Positions 43,912-54,510 of a stretch of DNA of 64,000 nucleotides are shown here, piece by piece. Below the pieces are notes generated by a model, which worked only from the letters and a program-made list of their open reading frames with translations, searched no databases and was not told where the DNA came from. Location: positions 186,001-250,000 of the forward strand of contig NZ_QXMH01000003.1 in the NCBI RefSeq assembly GCF_003568665.1. Direction: 5' to 3'. The DNA is from Chitinophaga alhagiae. Lineage in GTDB: Bacteria > Bacteroidota > Bacteroidia > Chitinophagales > Chitinophagaceae. Numbering within the stretch: the stretch's first letter is position 1; each line of letters starts with the position of its first letter. The position numbers and the translations under genes are program-made.

Positions 43912-46900
43912 TCAGAAGGTTACGTTCAGCCCTATCACATAGGTGAGCGAATGCGGGTATACGGCGTAGTCAAAGCCCGGCGTGAGGTTCCCGTTACGGC
44001 CGGATACTTCGGGATCTTTACCGGAGTAGTTGGTCCAGGTGTACAGGTTCTGGGCGGACATATACAACCGCATGTTGTCTATTTTTGCCCGCCGCAAAGC
44101 CGCCTTGGGTACATAATAGCCCAGGGATACCGTTCTCAGCTTGAGGTAAGAACCGTCTTCCACCACCCTTGAGGAGTACGCCGCATTGCCCATGCCGCCC
44201 GCGCGGAAGAGGGTGTTGCTGGGGTTCTCCGGCGTCCAGCGGTTGGCGTAGCTGGCAAACTGGTTAAGGTTCGGGTTGTTGACGATACCGCCTTCAAACA
44301 CGTAGCGGTTGGCATTGATGATATCGTTCCCGTAAGACCATTGCAGCAATACGTTCAGGTCAAAGTTCCCGTAACGGAAATCGTTGCTGAAACCGCCCGT
44401 GTGTTTGGGCAGGCCGCGGCCAATGATGGTATAGTCCTGGTTATTCACTAGCAGGTCGCCGTTCAGGTCTTTGTACTTGATATCTCCCGGGCGGATGGCG
44501 TTGCGGGCCGCGCCGTTGGCCGTTACTTCCGGCTTCAGCTGGTACGTGCCGTTGGGCATGAGGTCAAAGTCGGAGAACTGGTACACCCCGTCAAACACCA
44601 GCCCGTACATTTCACCAATGGGGCGCCCAATAACGGATATATAAGGAGAAAGGCCGGAAAAAGTAGTATTGAAGAACGTGCCGGAGCCGGACAGGATGGA
44701 GGTTTGCCCTTCTGTGAGCGACAGTATCTTGTTCTGGTTGAAGCTGATATTGAAGCTGCTGCGCCAGCCGAATTTTTTCTGGTCTATCACATCGCCGGAG
44801 AGGGCCAGCTCCAGACCTTTGTTCTGCAGCTTGCCTACGTTCTTGTAGCCGATGGAATTTTCCACGCCGTGCGCGTACGGCAGGGAGGCGCGCAGCAACA
44901 GGTCTGTAGTGGTGCGCTGATAGATGTCTGCCGTAAAATTGAGGCGGTTCTTCAGGAAGGCCAGGTCCAGGCCCAGGTTGGTTTGCTCGTTGGTTTCCCA
45001 GCGCAGGCCGGGGTTGGCGGAAGAAGTGATCACGGAGCCGATGTTCAGCGGCCCGCCGCCCTGGGAGTACCAGTACTGGTTGCTCGTAAGCTGCAGCTGC
45101 GCCAGGTAGTCAAAGTCTCCCACCCTGTTGTTGCCGGAGGCGCCATACCCCAGCCTGATCTTGGCATCTGACACGAACGTAAGCGGCTTCATGAAGTTTT
45201 CGCTGCTGAAGCGCCATGCCACCGAAGCGGACGGGAAATAGCCCCATTTGTTGCCCGGCGCAAAGCGGGAAGAACCGTCTGCGCGGATGGAAGCGGTGAG
45301 CAGGTATTTGCCGGCATAGTCATAGTTGACGCGGGCCAGCAGGGAAGCCATGGTCCACCGGCTGCTGCGGGAGGTGAGCGTGGTGTTGGCCGCGGGCGCC
45401 AGGTCTATACCGTCCAGCCCCAGCGTTTCATTGGGTATCTGCGTGGCAGACAGGCGCCGGTAAGCATATTTGCTGCCCTGCGCTTCAAACACGCCCAGCG
45501 CGGTGAGGTGATGGTCTTTGCCGAAGCGCTTGCGGTAGGTCAGCATGTTCTCGCTCCGCCAGGTGGAGGAAGGCTCAAAGGTGATGCTGCCGTTCACCCC
45601 GGCGGCGCTCCATTTGCTGCCGGACTGCGTGAGCGAGTTGTTGAAAATGTTTGTTTCCCTCGTTACGCTGTTGATGCCGCCGGACACGCGCAGCGTAAGG
45701 TCTTTGGTGAGCGCGTACTCCGCATAGGCATTGGCAATAAGGGTATTGGTTTTGGCGGAGGTCTGCTGGTTCCGGATGTTCTGCAACGGGTTCACCCGGT
45801 AGTCCTGGTTGTTGGCCAGTTCATTGGTGGGGTCATAGAACTCGTCTACCAGGTTCACCGCGCTGTCCCGGCCGGAAAGGCTGGTGGTGGGGCGGTAGCC
45901 CCATACGGAATACAACGTGGTGGCGGAGGCGTAGAAGTTGGTGGCGGAAACCGGGATGCCGTAAGATTCCGTGTGGGCGTAGTTGGCGTTAATGCCTACT
46001 TTCAGCTTTGCGCTCACCGTCTGGTCTATGGCAAAACGGCCCTGGTAACGCTTGAAGCCGCCGTTGATGATAACGCCTTTCTGGTTGTTGTAGTTGCCGG
46101 AAAGGGAATACCTTGTTTTGTCGTTCCCGCCGCGCACGGCAATATCGTGGTTCTGGTTCTGGCCCGTCTGGTAGATATGGTCCTGCATGTCCGTTCCTTC
46201 CACATTTTTATAATCATCCAGCGTAATGCCTTTTGCAAGGTATACGGAATCCCGGATGCCGGCGTTGATCTCGCCTACGTACCGTACAAATTCATAAGGG
46301 CTCATCAGCTCCTGTTTGGCGGGTACCTGCTGCCAGCCGTAATAACCGTTGTAGGTCACTTTGGGCGGGCCCTGCTTGCCTTTTTTGGTGGTGATGAGAA
46401 TAACGCCGTTGGAGCCGCGGGCGCCGTAAGTGGCGGTGGCGGAAGCGTCTTTCAGCACGTCTATGGACTCAATGTCTGCCGGGCTGATGGAGTTGGCGTT
46501 GCCGTCTTCCATAGGGAAACCGTCAATTACGTAGAGCGGTGAATTGTCTTGCGTGATGGAGCCCGCCCCGCGTATCACAATGTTGGCCACGGAACCGGGC
46601 TGCCCGTCGTTGCTGGACACTACCACCCCGGCTACCCTGCCCGCCAGCGCTTCGTCAAAACTTTTTACGGGCGCCTTTTCAAAGTCTTTCATATTCACGC
46701 TGCCCACGGCGCCGGTAAGGTCTTTCCGCTTCTGGGTAGCGTAGCCCACTACCACCACATCGTTCAGCGAGCCGGCTTTTTCCAGCAGGCGCACATTGTA
46801 GACCGAGCCGCCGTTCACTGCTGCTTCGGCCCTGTCAAAACCAATAAAGGAGAACACCAGCGTGGAGCCGGGCGCGGCGGAAATGGCGTAGTTGCCGTCT

Positions 46901-47100
46901 GGCCCCGTGGTAGTACCCGTCTTGTCGTTCTTGATCATGACGGTAACGCCCTGCAACGGCGCTCCGTTCTCGTCTGTTACCCGGCCGGTAACCGGCTTTT
47001 TCTGGGCAAAGAGAAAAAGCGGGAAGAGTAACATCCATATCGTTCCCATTATATATCTCATATCATAACGGGACATTTCTACATCATTTTTCATTTGCAT
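43912..47100 (-). CDS. SusC/RagA-type TonB-dependent outer membrane receptor (no STN domain)
   Basis: Complete channel of 1062 residues. Signal helix at about 14-32 ([16 protein letters not shown]), then directly the carboxypeptidase-regulatory-like domain (about 35-110: [20 protein letters not shown]), the plug (about 112-225: [60 protein letters not shown]) and the barrel, ending YVIGLNVTF. There is no STN domain, which agrees with regulation by the divergent hybrid two-component system and not by sigma/FecR. SusD, DUF5017 and GH88 follow in one operon. Confidence 0.97.
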   Translation of the reverse strand: MQMKNDVEMSRYDMRYIMGTIWMLLFPLFLFAQKKPVTGRVTDENGAPLQGVTVMIKNDKTGTTTGPDGNYAISAAPGSTLVFSFIGFDRAEAAVNGGSVYNVRLLEKAGSLNDVVVVGYATQKRKDLTGAVGSVNMKDFEKAPVKSFDEALAGRVAGVVVSSNDGQPGSVANIVIRGAGSITQDNSPLYVIDGFPMEDGNANSISPADIESIDVLKDASATATYGARGSNGVILITTKKGKQGPPKVTYNGYYGWQQVPAKQELMSPYEFVRYVGEINAGIRDSVYLAKGITLDDYKNVEGTDMQDHIYQTGQNQNHDIAVRGGNDKTRYSLSGNYNNQKGVIINGGFKRYQGRFAIDQTVSAKLKVGINANYAHTESYGIPVSATNFYASATTLYSVWGYRPTTSLSGRDSAVNLVDEFYDPTNELANNQDYRVNPLQNIRNQQTSAKTNTLIANAYAEYALTKDLTLRVSGGINSVTRETNIFNNSLTQSGSKWSAAGVNGSITFEPSSTWRSENMLTYRKRFGKDHHLTALGVFEAQGSKYAYRRLSATQIPNETLGLDGIDLAPAANTTLTSRSSRWTMASLLARVNYDYAGKYLLTASIRADGSSRFAPGNKWGYFPSASVAWRFSSENFMKPLTFVSDAKIRLGYGASGNNRVGDFDYLAQLQLTSNQYWYSQGGGPLNIGSVITSSANPGLRWETNEQTNLGLDLAFLKNRLNFTADIYQRTTTDLLLRASLPYAHGVENSIGYKNVGKLQNKGLELALSGDVIDQKKFGWRSSFNISFNQNKILSLTEGQTSILSGSGTFFNTTFSGLSPYISVIGRPIGEMYGLVFDGVYQFSDFDLMPNGTYQLKPEVTANGAARNAIRPGDIKYKDLNGDLLVNNQDYTIIGRGLPKHTGGFSNDFRYGNFDLNVLLQWSYGNDIINANRYVFEGGIVNNPNLNQFASYANRWTPENPSNTLFRAGGMGNAAYSSRVVEDGSYLKLRTVSLGYYVPKAALRRAKIDNMRLYMSAQNLYTWTNYSGKDPEVSGRNGNLTPGFDYAVYPHSLTYVIGLNVTF

Positions 47101-47314
47101 ATTGATGATTTTGGAAGAATGGTGGAATCAGCATAACGTGCTGGCAAATATGTGGAGGCGGGTAGAAAACCAGGGGGGAGAATCGTAAATGAATGGGGCG
47201 ATTTTTATAAATCCCCCATCAATCAACTGATTATCAGCAATATACCGCACACTGTTTTTATAAAATTCTACCCTCCTCCCGTGGTTTGCATGCGGGCAAT
47301 GTGTATATTGGGCC
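47101..47314. promoter_or_regulatory. Divergent control region between susC and the hybrid regulator
   Basis: A 14-bp motif, TTCTACCCKCCTCC, occurs once in front of each gene and points the same way relative to it: on the minus strand at 47167-47154 (before susC) and on the plus strand at 47266-47279 (before the regulator). The copies differ at one base. Between them is a hairpin-like palindrome TGGGG-C-GATTT/AAATC-CCCCA (47194-47218). A -7-like CATATTTG follows the minus-strand motif directly (47152-47145). Confidence 0.6.
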
Positions 47315-50300
47315 ATGTTTTTTCCGCAACGCATGCTATGGGTACTGGTGATGGTATTGGCTTTTCAGCCAGGCAGGGGGCAAAGCATTGCATTCAACCA
47401 CCTGATGGTGGAAGACGGGCTCTCGCACAATTCCGTGCTGGCCATTACGCAGGACAAGCAGGGTTTTATGTGGTACGGCACCCGGTACGGCCTGAACCGG
47501 TACGACGGGCAGCGTTTCAAGGTGTACCTGCGGCAACCGGGAGACAGCACCAGCCTGCCGGAAAACCATGTGATGTTCCTGCATACAGACGGGGAGGGCA
47601 CCCTTTGGGTGGGCACCGTTCACGGGCTGGCCCGCTACGTTCCGGAAAAAGACGCCTTTGAGCACATCCCGCTGTACCCGGCGTACCCGGCCAGGCAGCC
47701 GGGCATCATACATATTTATACAGACCGCAAAAAAAGGCTGTGGGTGGCCACCAGCTTTGGCCTGTACCTGCGCAACGGCCGCGGCTTCCGCGTGCTGCGG
47801 CAGGCAGACGGGCTGGCGGGAGATATTGTACGCTGTATTTATGAAGATACGCGCGGCAACATCTGGGCGGGCACTACCAACGGCCTCAGCAAACTCACGG
47901 AAAGCGGCGGAGCGTTCACCATCACCAACTACCGCCACGAGCCCGGCAATGCCAACAGCCTGCCGGCCAACTATATCAACACCATTGCGGAAGACCGCGG
48001 CGGCCACCTGTGGCTGGGCATGCAAAGCGCGGGTATCTGCCTGTACAACCCCGTTGCCCATACCTTTACCCCGCTGGCCCCGCCGGTGATCGTCAATAAT
48101 TATGTACGCCGCATTATAGCGGACAAAGCGGGTAAAATGTGGATAGGCACCCAGGAAGGCCTCAGCATCATGGACCCCGCTCTCATGAAAGGCGCTACCT
48201 ACCAGCATGACCCCGGCAATAAAAAAAGCCTGAGCCAAAGCTCCATCCACAGCCTGTTTGAAGACAACAACGGCTCCGTCTGGATAGGCACCTATTTTGG
48301 CGGGGTGAACATGATCAATTCTTACGGCACGGCCTTTACCACCCTTCAGAACGCCCCCTTCAAGCCCGGCCTCAGCAACAACGTAGTAAGCGGCATACAG
48401 GAAGACCGGCAGCATAATTTCTGGATAGGCACCGAAGGCGGCGGGCTGAATTATTACAACCGGCAGACCGGCCGCTTCACCTGGTACCGGCACCGCCCGG
48501 AAGATGCCGGCAGCATTGGTTCCAACCTCGTAAAAGTGATACTGGAAGACAAGGACGGCCACATCTGGGCGGGTACCCACGGCGGCGGGCTGAACCTGCT
48601 GCAGCCCAACGGCACCTTCAAACGTTTCCTCTACCAGCCGCAAGACGCATCCAGCTTTGTGCTGGAGGTGACCGCCCTGCTGGAGGATTCCCAGGGCCGC
48701 TTTTGGGTGGGCACCAACAAAGACCTGTACCTGATGCGGCGCAGCGGCCAGCTTCTCACGGAAACCGCAAAAGACACCTCCGTTCGCAACATTCCCGAAA
48801 GATCTGTACGGTACCTTTACGAAGACACCCGGCGGCGGGTGCTGATCGGCACTACCTCCGGCCTCTACGCCTGCGAGAACGGCCGCTACCGGGAAATACT
48901 GAAAGGGTATGTCAATTCCATGTTTGAAGATCATGCCGGCAACATCTGGGTGGGCATGTATTACGGCGGGCTGGTGAAGCTGGATGCCGAACTGGCCCAC
49001 CCTGCGCTGTATACGGAAAAGAACGGCCTGCCCAGCAGCAATATATTGGGCCTGCTGCAGGATGACGGGCAGCAATTGTGGATCAGTACAGACAATGGGC
49101 TGGTGAAATTCAACCCGGCGCAGCAAACGTTCCAGACGTACACCACCGCAGACGGCATTGCCGGCAACAACTTCAATTATAATTCTTTCCTGAAAGACAG
49201 CCGGGGCGAGTTCTTCTTTGGCGGGTTCAACGGCATTACCAGCTTCTTTCCCCGCAACATCATCAACAACACCTACACCTCCCCCATGGTATTCACCGGC
49301 CTGCGGCTCTTTAACCGGCCGGTGGGCATCCTTGGCGAAGACGGGCTGCTGCGGCAGGCCATCGGGCATAGCCATGCCCTCCGCTTCCGCCACAACCAGG
49401 AGGTGTTCACCCTTGAATTTGCCCTGCTGAACTATATTGGCAGCAACAAGAACCGTTATGCCTACCGGCTGGAGGGGCTTGACCGGGACTGGGTGGAAAC
49501 CCGCACACCGGAAGTGACCTATACCAACCTGGCCCCCGGCAGCTATACCTTCCAGGTAAAAGGCGCCAATAATGACGGCATCTGGAGCCAGCCCGTGCGC
49601 ATGGAGATCACTGTTCTGCCGCCGTTCTGGCGCACCTGGTGGGCATATTGCATCTATGCGCTGCTGGTGGCGGCCATCATCTTCCTGGTGGCGCGGTACT
49701 TCTTTTTACAGGCACTGCTGCGCAAGGAAGAAGACCTGCACCAGGTGAAGCTCAACTTCTTCACCAACGTGAGCCACGAAATACGCACGCACCTCACCCT
49801 GCTGATGGCGCCGGTAGAAAAAATGCTGCACGGCCTGCCGGCGGGCAGCGCCCAGCGCCAGCCGCTGCAGCAGGTACGCAACAACGCGGAGCGGCTGCTG
49901 CAGCTGGTGAGCGAGCTGATGGATTTCCGGAAGGCGGAAACCGACCACCTTGCGCTGCACGTGCAGCAGCACAACCTCATCCCCTTCCTGCAGCACATCC
50001 ATGACAGCTTCCGAGAACAATCCCTGGGCCGCCATATCAGCACCACCTTTCGTTACGACATACCCGAAGCCCCCGCCTGGTTTGACCAGGCGCAGCTGGA
50101 CAAGGTATTTTTCAACCTGCTGAGCAACGCTTTCAAATTCACGCCAGACGGCGGGCAGGTTTTGCTGCACCTGCAGCGCGGCCGCGGCGGGTATATCATT
50201 ACGGTAACAGACAACGGCCGCGGCATTGCCCCGGAGTACCTGCACAAGCTGTTCACCAACTTCTTCCAGGTGGCGGACCACGGGCGGCAGAACACGGGGT

Positions 50301-51457
50301 ATGGCATAGGCCTGGCGCTTTCCCGCCATATTGTGGAGCTGCACCACGGCACGGTAGCCGTAGAAAGCGAGCCGCCCGGCCCCGGCAAAGAAGGCCGCAC
50401 CAGCTTCACCGTTACCCTGCCGGAAGGGAAGCGGCACTTTGCGGGCGGGCCGCATGTGGTGGAAGAAGGCGGGGCGGCGGAAGGAACGGGAGCGGCCGTA
50501 CGAAAGGAAGAGGTGGTGGCAATTGCGGACGAAGGTGTTCCGCCTCCCAGGGCGTTGCCTGCCGCAGATAAGGCAGCAACGGGTATTGGAGAACCTGTTG
50601 CCGGCCATCAGAAGAACGTTGCCGCCCCCGCGCGGGAACCGGCTCCCGGCCACCATGGAAGCTCCTCCGGTGAACCGGCCCCCGCCCGCTTCACCCTCCA
50701 CATTGTGGAAGACAACCCCGAACTGCGCCAGCTCATCCGCGGTACCTTCGGCCCTCAATATAACGTGCTGGAAAGCGAGAACGGCGCGGAGGGCCTGGCC
50801 CTGGCCAAAGAACAGATCCCTGACCTGGTGATCAGTGATGTGATGATGCCCCAAATGGACGGCCTCCAGTTCTGCCACGCCCTGAAAACAGACGAGCGCA
50901 CCAGCCACATCCCCGTTATCCTGCTCACTGCCAAAAGCTCGCAGGCAGACCATGTGAGCGGCCTGGAAACCGGCGCGGACCTTTACCTCACCAAACCCTT
51001 CAGCACCCGCGTGCTGGAGCTGAACGTACGCAACCTGCTGGCGCTGCGGGAAAAGATGCGGGAAAAGTTCAGCCGCCAGTGGCAGGCCGGCCAGCCCCCC
51101 GCCGCCCCGGATGCCATCCCCAACAGCGTAGATACCGCCTTCCTGGAAAAGGTGATGCAGCTGGTAGACGAACATATGGACAACCCGGAGTTTGGCGTAG
51201 ACATGCTGGCCCGCAAGGTAGCCATGAGCCAGCCCGTGCTCTATAAAAAGCTGAAAGCGGTTACCGGCCTGTCTGTCAATGACTTTGTAAAGTCCCTCCG
51301 CCTCAAAAAGGCCGCGGAGCTGATCCGTACCCGCCGCCACACCGTGTATGAAGTGGCCTATATGGTGGGGTATAATGACCGGAAGTACTTCAGCCGGGAG
51401 TTCAAAAAACAGTTCGGCAAAACCCCTTCCGAGTTTGCCGCCGCCCCGGAATTATAA
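47315..51457 (+). CDS. Hybrid two-component system sensor/regulator (HTCS)
   Basis: One-protein sensor, kinase and transcription factor of 1380 residues that usually senses a breakdown product of the target glycan in the periplasm. Order: signal peptide (to PGRGQ), about 14 Reg_prop beta-propeller repeats (DKQGFMWYGTRYGLNRYDG, GHLWLGMQSAGICLYN, GSVWIGTYFGGVNMIN), a Y_Y_Y domain (about 690-765), a membrane helix (YCIYALLVAAIIFLVARYFF), HisKA (phospho-His821 in FFTNVSHEIRTHL), HATPase (FNLLSNAFKFTPDGG, DNGRGIAPEY, GYGIGLALSRHIVEL), an 80-residue Ala/Pro-rich linker, a REC domain (VISDVMMPQMDGLQ) and an AraC helix-turn-helix (VYEVAYMVGYNDRKYFSREF). Divergent from susC, its probable target. The usual Pro five residues after the phospho-His is His826. 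Confidence 0.97.
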   Translation: MFFPQRMLWVLVMVLAFQPGRGQSIAFNHLMVEDGLSHNSVLAITQDKQGFMWYGTRYGLNRYDGQRFKVYLRQPGDSTSLPENHVMFLHTDGEGTLWVGTVHGLARYVPEKDAFEHIPLYPAYPARQPGIIHIYTDRKKRLWVATSFGLYLRNGRGFRVLRQADGLAGDIVRCIYEDTRGNIWAGTTNGLSKLTESGGAFTITNYRHEPGNANSLPANYINTIAEDRGGHLWLGMQSAGICLYNPVAHTFTPLAPPVIVNNYVRRIIADKAGKMWIGTQEGLSIMDPALMKGATYQHDPGNKKSLSQSSIHSLFEDNNGSVWIGTYFGGVNMINSYGTAFTTLQNAPFKPGLSNNVVSGIQEDRQHNFWIGTEGGGLNYYNRQTGRFTWYRHRPEDAGSIGSNLVKVILEDKDGHIWAGTHGGGLNLLQPNGTFKRFLYQPQDASSFVLEVTALLEDSQGRFWVGTNKDLYLMRRSGQLLTETAKDTSVRNIPERSVRYLYEDTRRRVLIGTTSGLYACENGRYREILKGYVNSMFEDHAGNIWVGMYYGGLVKLDAELAHPALYTEKNGLPSSNILGLLQDDGQQLWISTDNGLVKFNPAQQTFQTYTTADGIAGNNFNYNSFLKDSRGEFFFGGFNGITSFFPRNIINNTYTSPMVFTGLRLFNRPVGILGEDGLLRQAIGHSHALRFRHNQEVFTLEFALLNYIGSNKNRYAYRLEGLDRDWVETRTPEVTYTNLAPGSYTFQVKGANNDGIWSQPVRMEITVLPPFWRTWWAYCIYALLVAAIIFLVARYFFLQALLRKEEDLHQVKLNFFTNVSHEIRTHLTLLMAPVEKMLHGLPAGSAQRQPLQQVRNNAERLLQLVSELMDFRKAETDHLALHVQQHNLIPFLQHIHDSFREQSLGRHISTTFRYDIPEAPAWFDQAQLDKVFFNLLSNAFKFTPDGGQVLLHLQRGRGGYIITVTDNGRGIAPEYLHKLFTNFFQVADHGRQNTGYGIGLALSRHIVELHHGTVAVESEPPGPGKEGRTSFTVTLPEGKRHFAGGPHVVEEGGAAEGTGAAVRKEEVVAIADEGVPPPRALPAADKAATGIGEPVAGHQKNVAAPAREPAPGHHGSSSGEPAPARFTLHIVEDNPELRQLIRGTFGPQYNVLESENGAEGLALAKEQIPDLVISDVMMPQMDGLQFCHALKTDERTSHIPVILLTAKSSQADHVSGLETGADLYLTKPFSTRVLELNVRNLLALREKMREKFSRQWQAGQPPAAPDAIPNSVDTAFLEKVMQLVDEHMDNPEFGVDMLARKVAMSQPVLYKKLKAVTGLSVNDFVKSLRLKKAAELIRTRRHTVYEVAYMVGYNDRKYFSREFKKQFGKTPSEFAAAPEL

Positions 51458-51571
51458 AAACCGCCCCATTTATTTACAAATTTCCCCCCTTTCGCAACGG
51501 CCGTTTTACTAGATTTGGTACCGGCATGGTGATGTATGTTCCACGGTATTCTTCCACCAAAATCAATTGCT

Positions 51572-54469
51572 ATGAAAAACTATCTACACCTTGTTTTTTT
51601 CCTGCTGCTATGTTCCACCGCCACCCGCGCACAAACCGATTTCACCCTGGTGATGGACCGCGTGAAGGCAGACCTGCTGGCGGCCGCCCCTTCCGTGACC
51701 ACCCTCAACGCCGAGGTAACCACCAACATGGGTAACCTGCAGGCCAACGGCTCCTGGCCAGACATCAGCTACGCCTACAGCTCCACCACCTATACGGCAG
51801 ACCTGCACCTGCGGCGCATCAAGAACTTTGCGCTGGCCTACAACCAGCCCACCGGCGCCCATTACCACAGCGCCGCCCTCTTTACGGCCATCACCAGCAG
51901 CCTGGGCTACTGGGATACGGCAGACCCGCAGAGCTGGAACTGGTACCATAACCAGATATCCAACCCGCAGATGCTGGGGGAAGTGATGATACTGCTATAC
52001 AACACCCCCCAGCTGCTGCCCGCCGCCCTGCGCAGCAACCTGCTGGCCCAGATGAACCGGGGCAACCCCGCCGCCCAGACCGGGGCCAATAAAATGGACG
52101 TGGCCATGCACTTCATCTACCGGGCCTGCCTCACGGCAGACAGTACCCTGATGCAGACCGGCGTGACCCAGTTCTACATGCCCATTTCCCAAACCACGCA
52201 GGAAGGCATCCAGTACGACTACTCCTATCAGCAGCACGGGCCCCAGCTGTACGTGTTTGGGTACGGGTCTGTGTTTGTGGGGGGCGAAGTGAAAATAGCC
52301 CACCACCTCCGCGGCACCTCCTGGGCCCTTTCCGGCACGCAGTTATCCCTGTTCAGCAACTTTGTGCGGAAGGGCTACCTGCTTTCCATGCGGGGCAAAT
52401 ACATAGATTTCAGCGTGAACGGGCGCAGCATCAGCCGCGTGAACAACCTCTCACAGGCCGGCGTGAACAGCCAGCTGGGCAAGCTGAAAGACCTGGACCC
52501 CGCGCATGCCACGGAGTATGACCAGGCCAGGGCACGCATCCAGGGCGCGCAGCCGCCCTCCTACATGGTAAGCCCGGTACATAGCCATTTCTGGCACTCG
52601 GACTACACGGTACATCACCGGCCGGGGTACTTCTTCGGGCTGCGGAACGTTTCTCCCCGCACCTCCAAATCAGAGAACGGCAACGGGGAAAACCTCAAAG
52701 GCTATTACCTGTCTGAAGGCGCTACCAATATTTACGTGAGCGGCAGCGAGTATTACAATATACAGCCGGTGTGGAACTGGAGCCGCATACCCGGCACCAC
52801 GGCGCCCTACATCACCACCTTCCCGCTGCGGCCGTCATGGGGCGGCAACTACGGCACCGCCGCTTTCTCGGGCGGGGTGTCTGACTCTCTGTACGGCGCC
52901 ACGGCCCTTGCTTTTAATGATTACAGCACGCAGGCCCGAAAAGCCTGGTTCTTTTTTGACGATGAGGTGGTATGCCTGGGCGCAGGCATCAGCGCTACCG
53001 CTACGCAGCCCATCAACACCACGGTGAACCAGTGCCTGCTCAGCGGCGCCGTTACCGTATCCGCGGGCGGCAGCCAGAGCACCGTACCCGCGGGCACGTA
53101 CAGCTACAATAACCTGCAATGGGTAGAACACAACGGCGTGAGTTACTACTTCCCCGCGGGCGGCAATGTACAACTGAGCACCACCGCCCAAAGCGGCACC
53201 TGGAAGAGCATTAACAACGGCGGCAGCACTACTGTGCAAACCATGAACGTGTTCGGCCTGTGGTTCGACCACGGCACGCAGCCCGCCGGCGGCAGCTACG
53301 CCTACTACGTGATACCGGGGCAAAGCATGGCCGCTTACGATACCACGGCGGTGCGCATCCTGCAAAACAACGGGGACATGCAGGCCGTTCGCCATACCGG
53401 CCTCAACGTGTGGCAGATCATATTCTACAAGGCCGGCACGTTCAGCAAAGATTCCGTGACCGTTACGGTAGACCGGGCTTGCGCGGTAATGCTGAAACAA
53501 GTGGGCAGCACCAGCGTACAGGTATCTGTGGCAGACCCCGCGCAATCTTCCTCGCCGGTGAATATGCTGCTTACGCTACCCAACATTCCGCAAACCCGCC
53601 AGCTGGCCGCCAGCCTGCCTTCCGGCAACTTTGCCGGTTCCACCGCGGCGTATGCGGTGAACCTGTCTACGCCGGTGTATGTTCCTTCGGAAACCACCAC
53701 CGCCATTACGGATGCCTATGTACGCAACGGTACCGCCTATGCCGGGGTCAACTACGGCACGGCCGGTTCACTGGTGGTGAAAAAAGACAACCCCGGGTAT
53801 GCCCGCGAAGTATTCCTGAAATTCAACGTGGCAGACCTGCCGGAAGACGCCAATACGGTAAAGCTGCGGCTATACGTGAACTACGCCAACACCGGCGTGG
53901 CCGCCGTGCCCTGGATAGCCCAGTACGTCAGTAATGACAGCTGGACGGAAACAGGCATTAACTGGAACAACATGCCCATCACCACATCCAATATAGATAC
54001 CGCCATGGGCGCCGCCGCCGGCAATTATGTGGAATGGGACGTAACGGCCATAGCGCTGGCCCAGCAGGCGGCAGACGGCGTGTTAACTCTCAAGATAGTA
54101 TCCAATGCCACTGGCAGCACTACAGACGCCTCCTTTGCGGCCCGCGAGGCAGGCAATACCGCCCAGCGGCCCGCGCTGGTGAGCACCGCCGGGGCGCCGC
54201 TGATCACTAAAATACCAGGCATAGCGGAAAGTAATGCAAAAGGCATCACCGTTTACCCCAACCCCGCCGCGGGTTTCATCAGGGTGGAAACGGCCGTGCC
54301 TTACCACCGCGCGGAGCTGCGGGATGCGGGCGGCAAGGTGATCAGGGTAGAAACGCTGAACGGGCAGCAGCAGTTCCGGATCAGCCTGGAACGCGTGCAA
54401 AGCGGCGTGTACTTTCTGCAGCTCACCGGCGGGAAAGGCAATGCCGTGAAAAAAATAGTAAAACTGTAA
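51572..54469 (+). CDS. Polysaccharide lyase family 8 with DNRLRE domain and T9SS sorting tail
   Basis: Secreted lyase of 965 residues that cuts a uronic-acid polysaccharide. ATG 51572 starts the signal peptide MKNYLHLVFFLLLCSTATRA; the frame is open to 51536 but without similarity. The catalytic toroid has NWYHNQISNPQ (Asn), YDYSYQQHGPQLYVFGYGSV (His and Tyr) and, later, RGKYIDFSVNGRSISR (Arg); the super-sandwich contains KSENGNGENLKGYYLSEGAT and GAAFSGG-like AAFSGGVSDSLYG. These suit the chondroitinase-AC-like group. A DNRLRE domain (about 710-865: TDAYVRNGTAYAGVNYGTAG) and a C-terminal type A T9SS tail (about 890-965: GITVYPNPAAGFIRVETA) follow, so it should be exported by the type IX system. 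It lies 114 bp after the HTCS gene. Confidence 0.95.
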   Translation: MKNYLHLVFFLLLCSTATRAQTDFTLVMDRVKADLLAAAPSVTTLNAEVTTNMGNLQANGSWPDISYAYSSTTYTADLHLRRIKNFALAYNQPTGAHYHSAALFTAITSSLGYWDTADPQSWNWYHNQISNPQMLGEVMILLYNTPQLLPAALRSNLLAQMNRGNPAAQTGANKMDVAMHFIYRACLTADSTLMQTGVTQFYMPISQTTQEGIQYDYSYQQHGPQLYVFGYGSVFVGGEVKIAHHLRGTSWALSGTQLSLFSNFVRKGYLLSMRGKYIDFSVNGRSISRVNNLSQAGVNSQLGKLKDLDPAHATEYDQARARIQGAQPPSYMVSPVHSHFWHSDYTVHHRPGYFFGLRNVSPRTSKSENGNGENLKGYYLSEGATNIYVSGSEYYNIQPVWNWSRIPGTTAPYITTFPLRPSWGGNYGTAAFSGGVSDSLYGATALAFNDYSTQARKAWFFFDDEVVCLGAGISATATQPINTTVNQCLLSGAVTVSAGGSQSTVPAGTYSYNNLQWVEHNGVSYYFPAGGNVQLSTTAQSGTWKSINNGGSTTVQTMNVFGLWFDHGTQPAGGSYAYYVIPGQSMAAYDTTAVRILQNNGDMQAVRHTGLNVWQIIFYKAGTFSKDSVTVTVDRACAVMLKQVGSTSVQVSVADPAQSSSPVNMLLTLPNIPQTRQLAASLPSGNFAGSTAAYAVNLSTPVYVPSETTTAITDAYVRNGTAYAGVNYGTAGSLVVKKDNPGYAREVFLKFNVADLPEDANTVKLRLYVNYANTGVAAVPWIAQYVSNDSWTETGINWNNMPITTSNIDTAMGAAAGNYVEWDVTAIALAQQAADGVLTLKIVSNATGSTTDASFAAREAGNTAQRPALVSTAGAPLITKIPGIAESNAKGITVYPNPAAGFIRVETAVPYHRAELRDAGGKVIRVETLNGQQQFRISLERVQSGVYFLQLTGGKGNAVKKIVKL

Positions 54470-54510
54470 AGAAGCGCTCATACGAACAATCCAAAAAGGG
54501 CAGGCCTTCG

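Noticed and set aside
47336..49393. Minus-strand frame of 685 residues over the hybrid regulator
   Set aside because: Antisense shadow of the beta-propeller repeats. The plus strand encodes a clear HTCS with all domains in frame.
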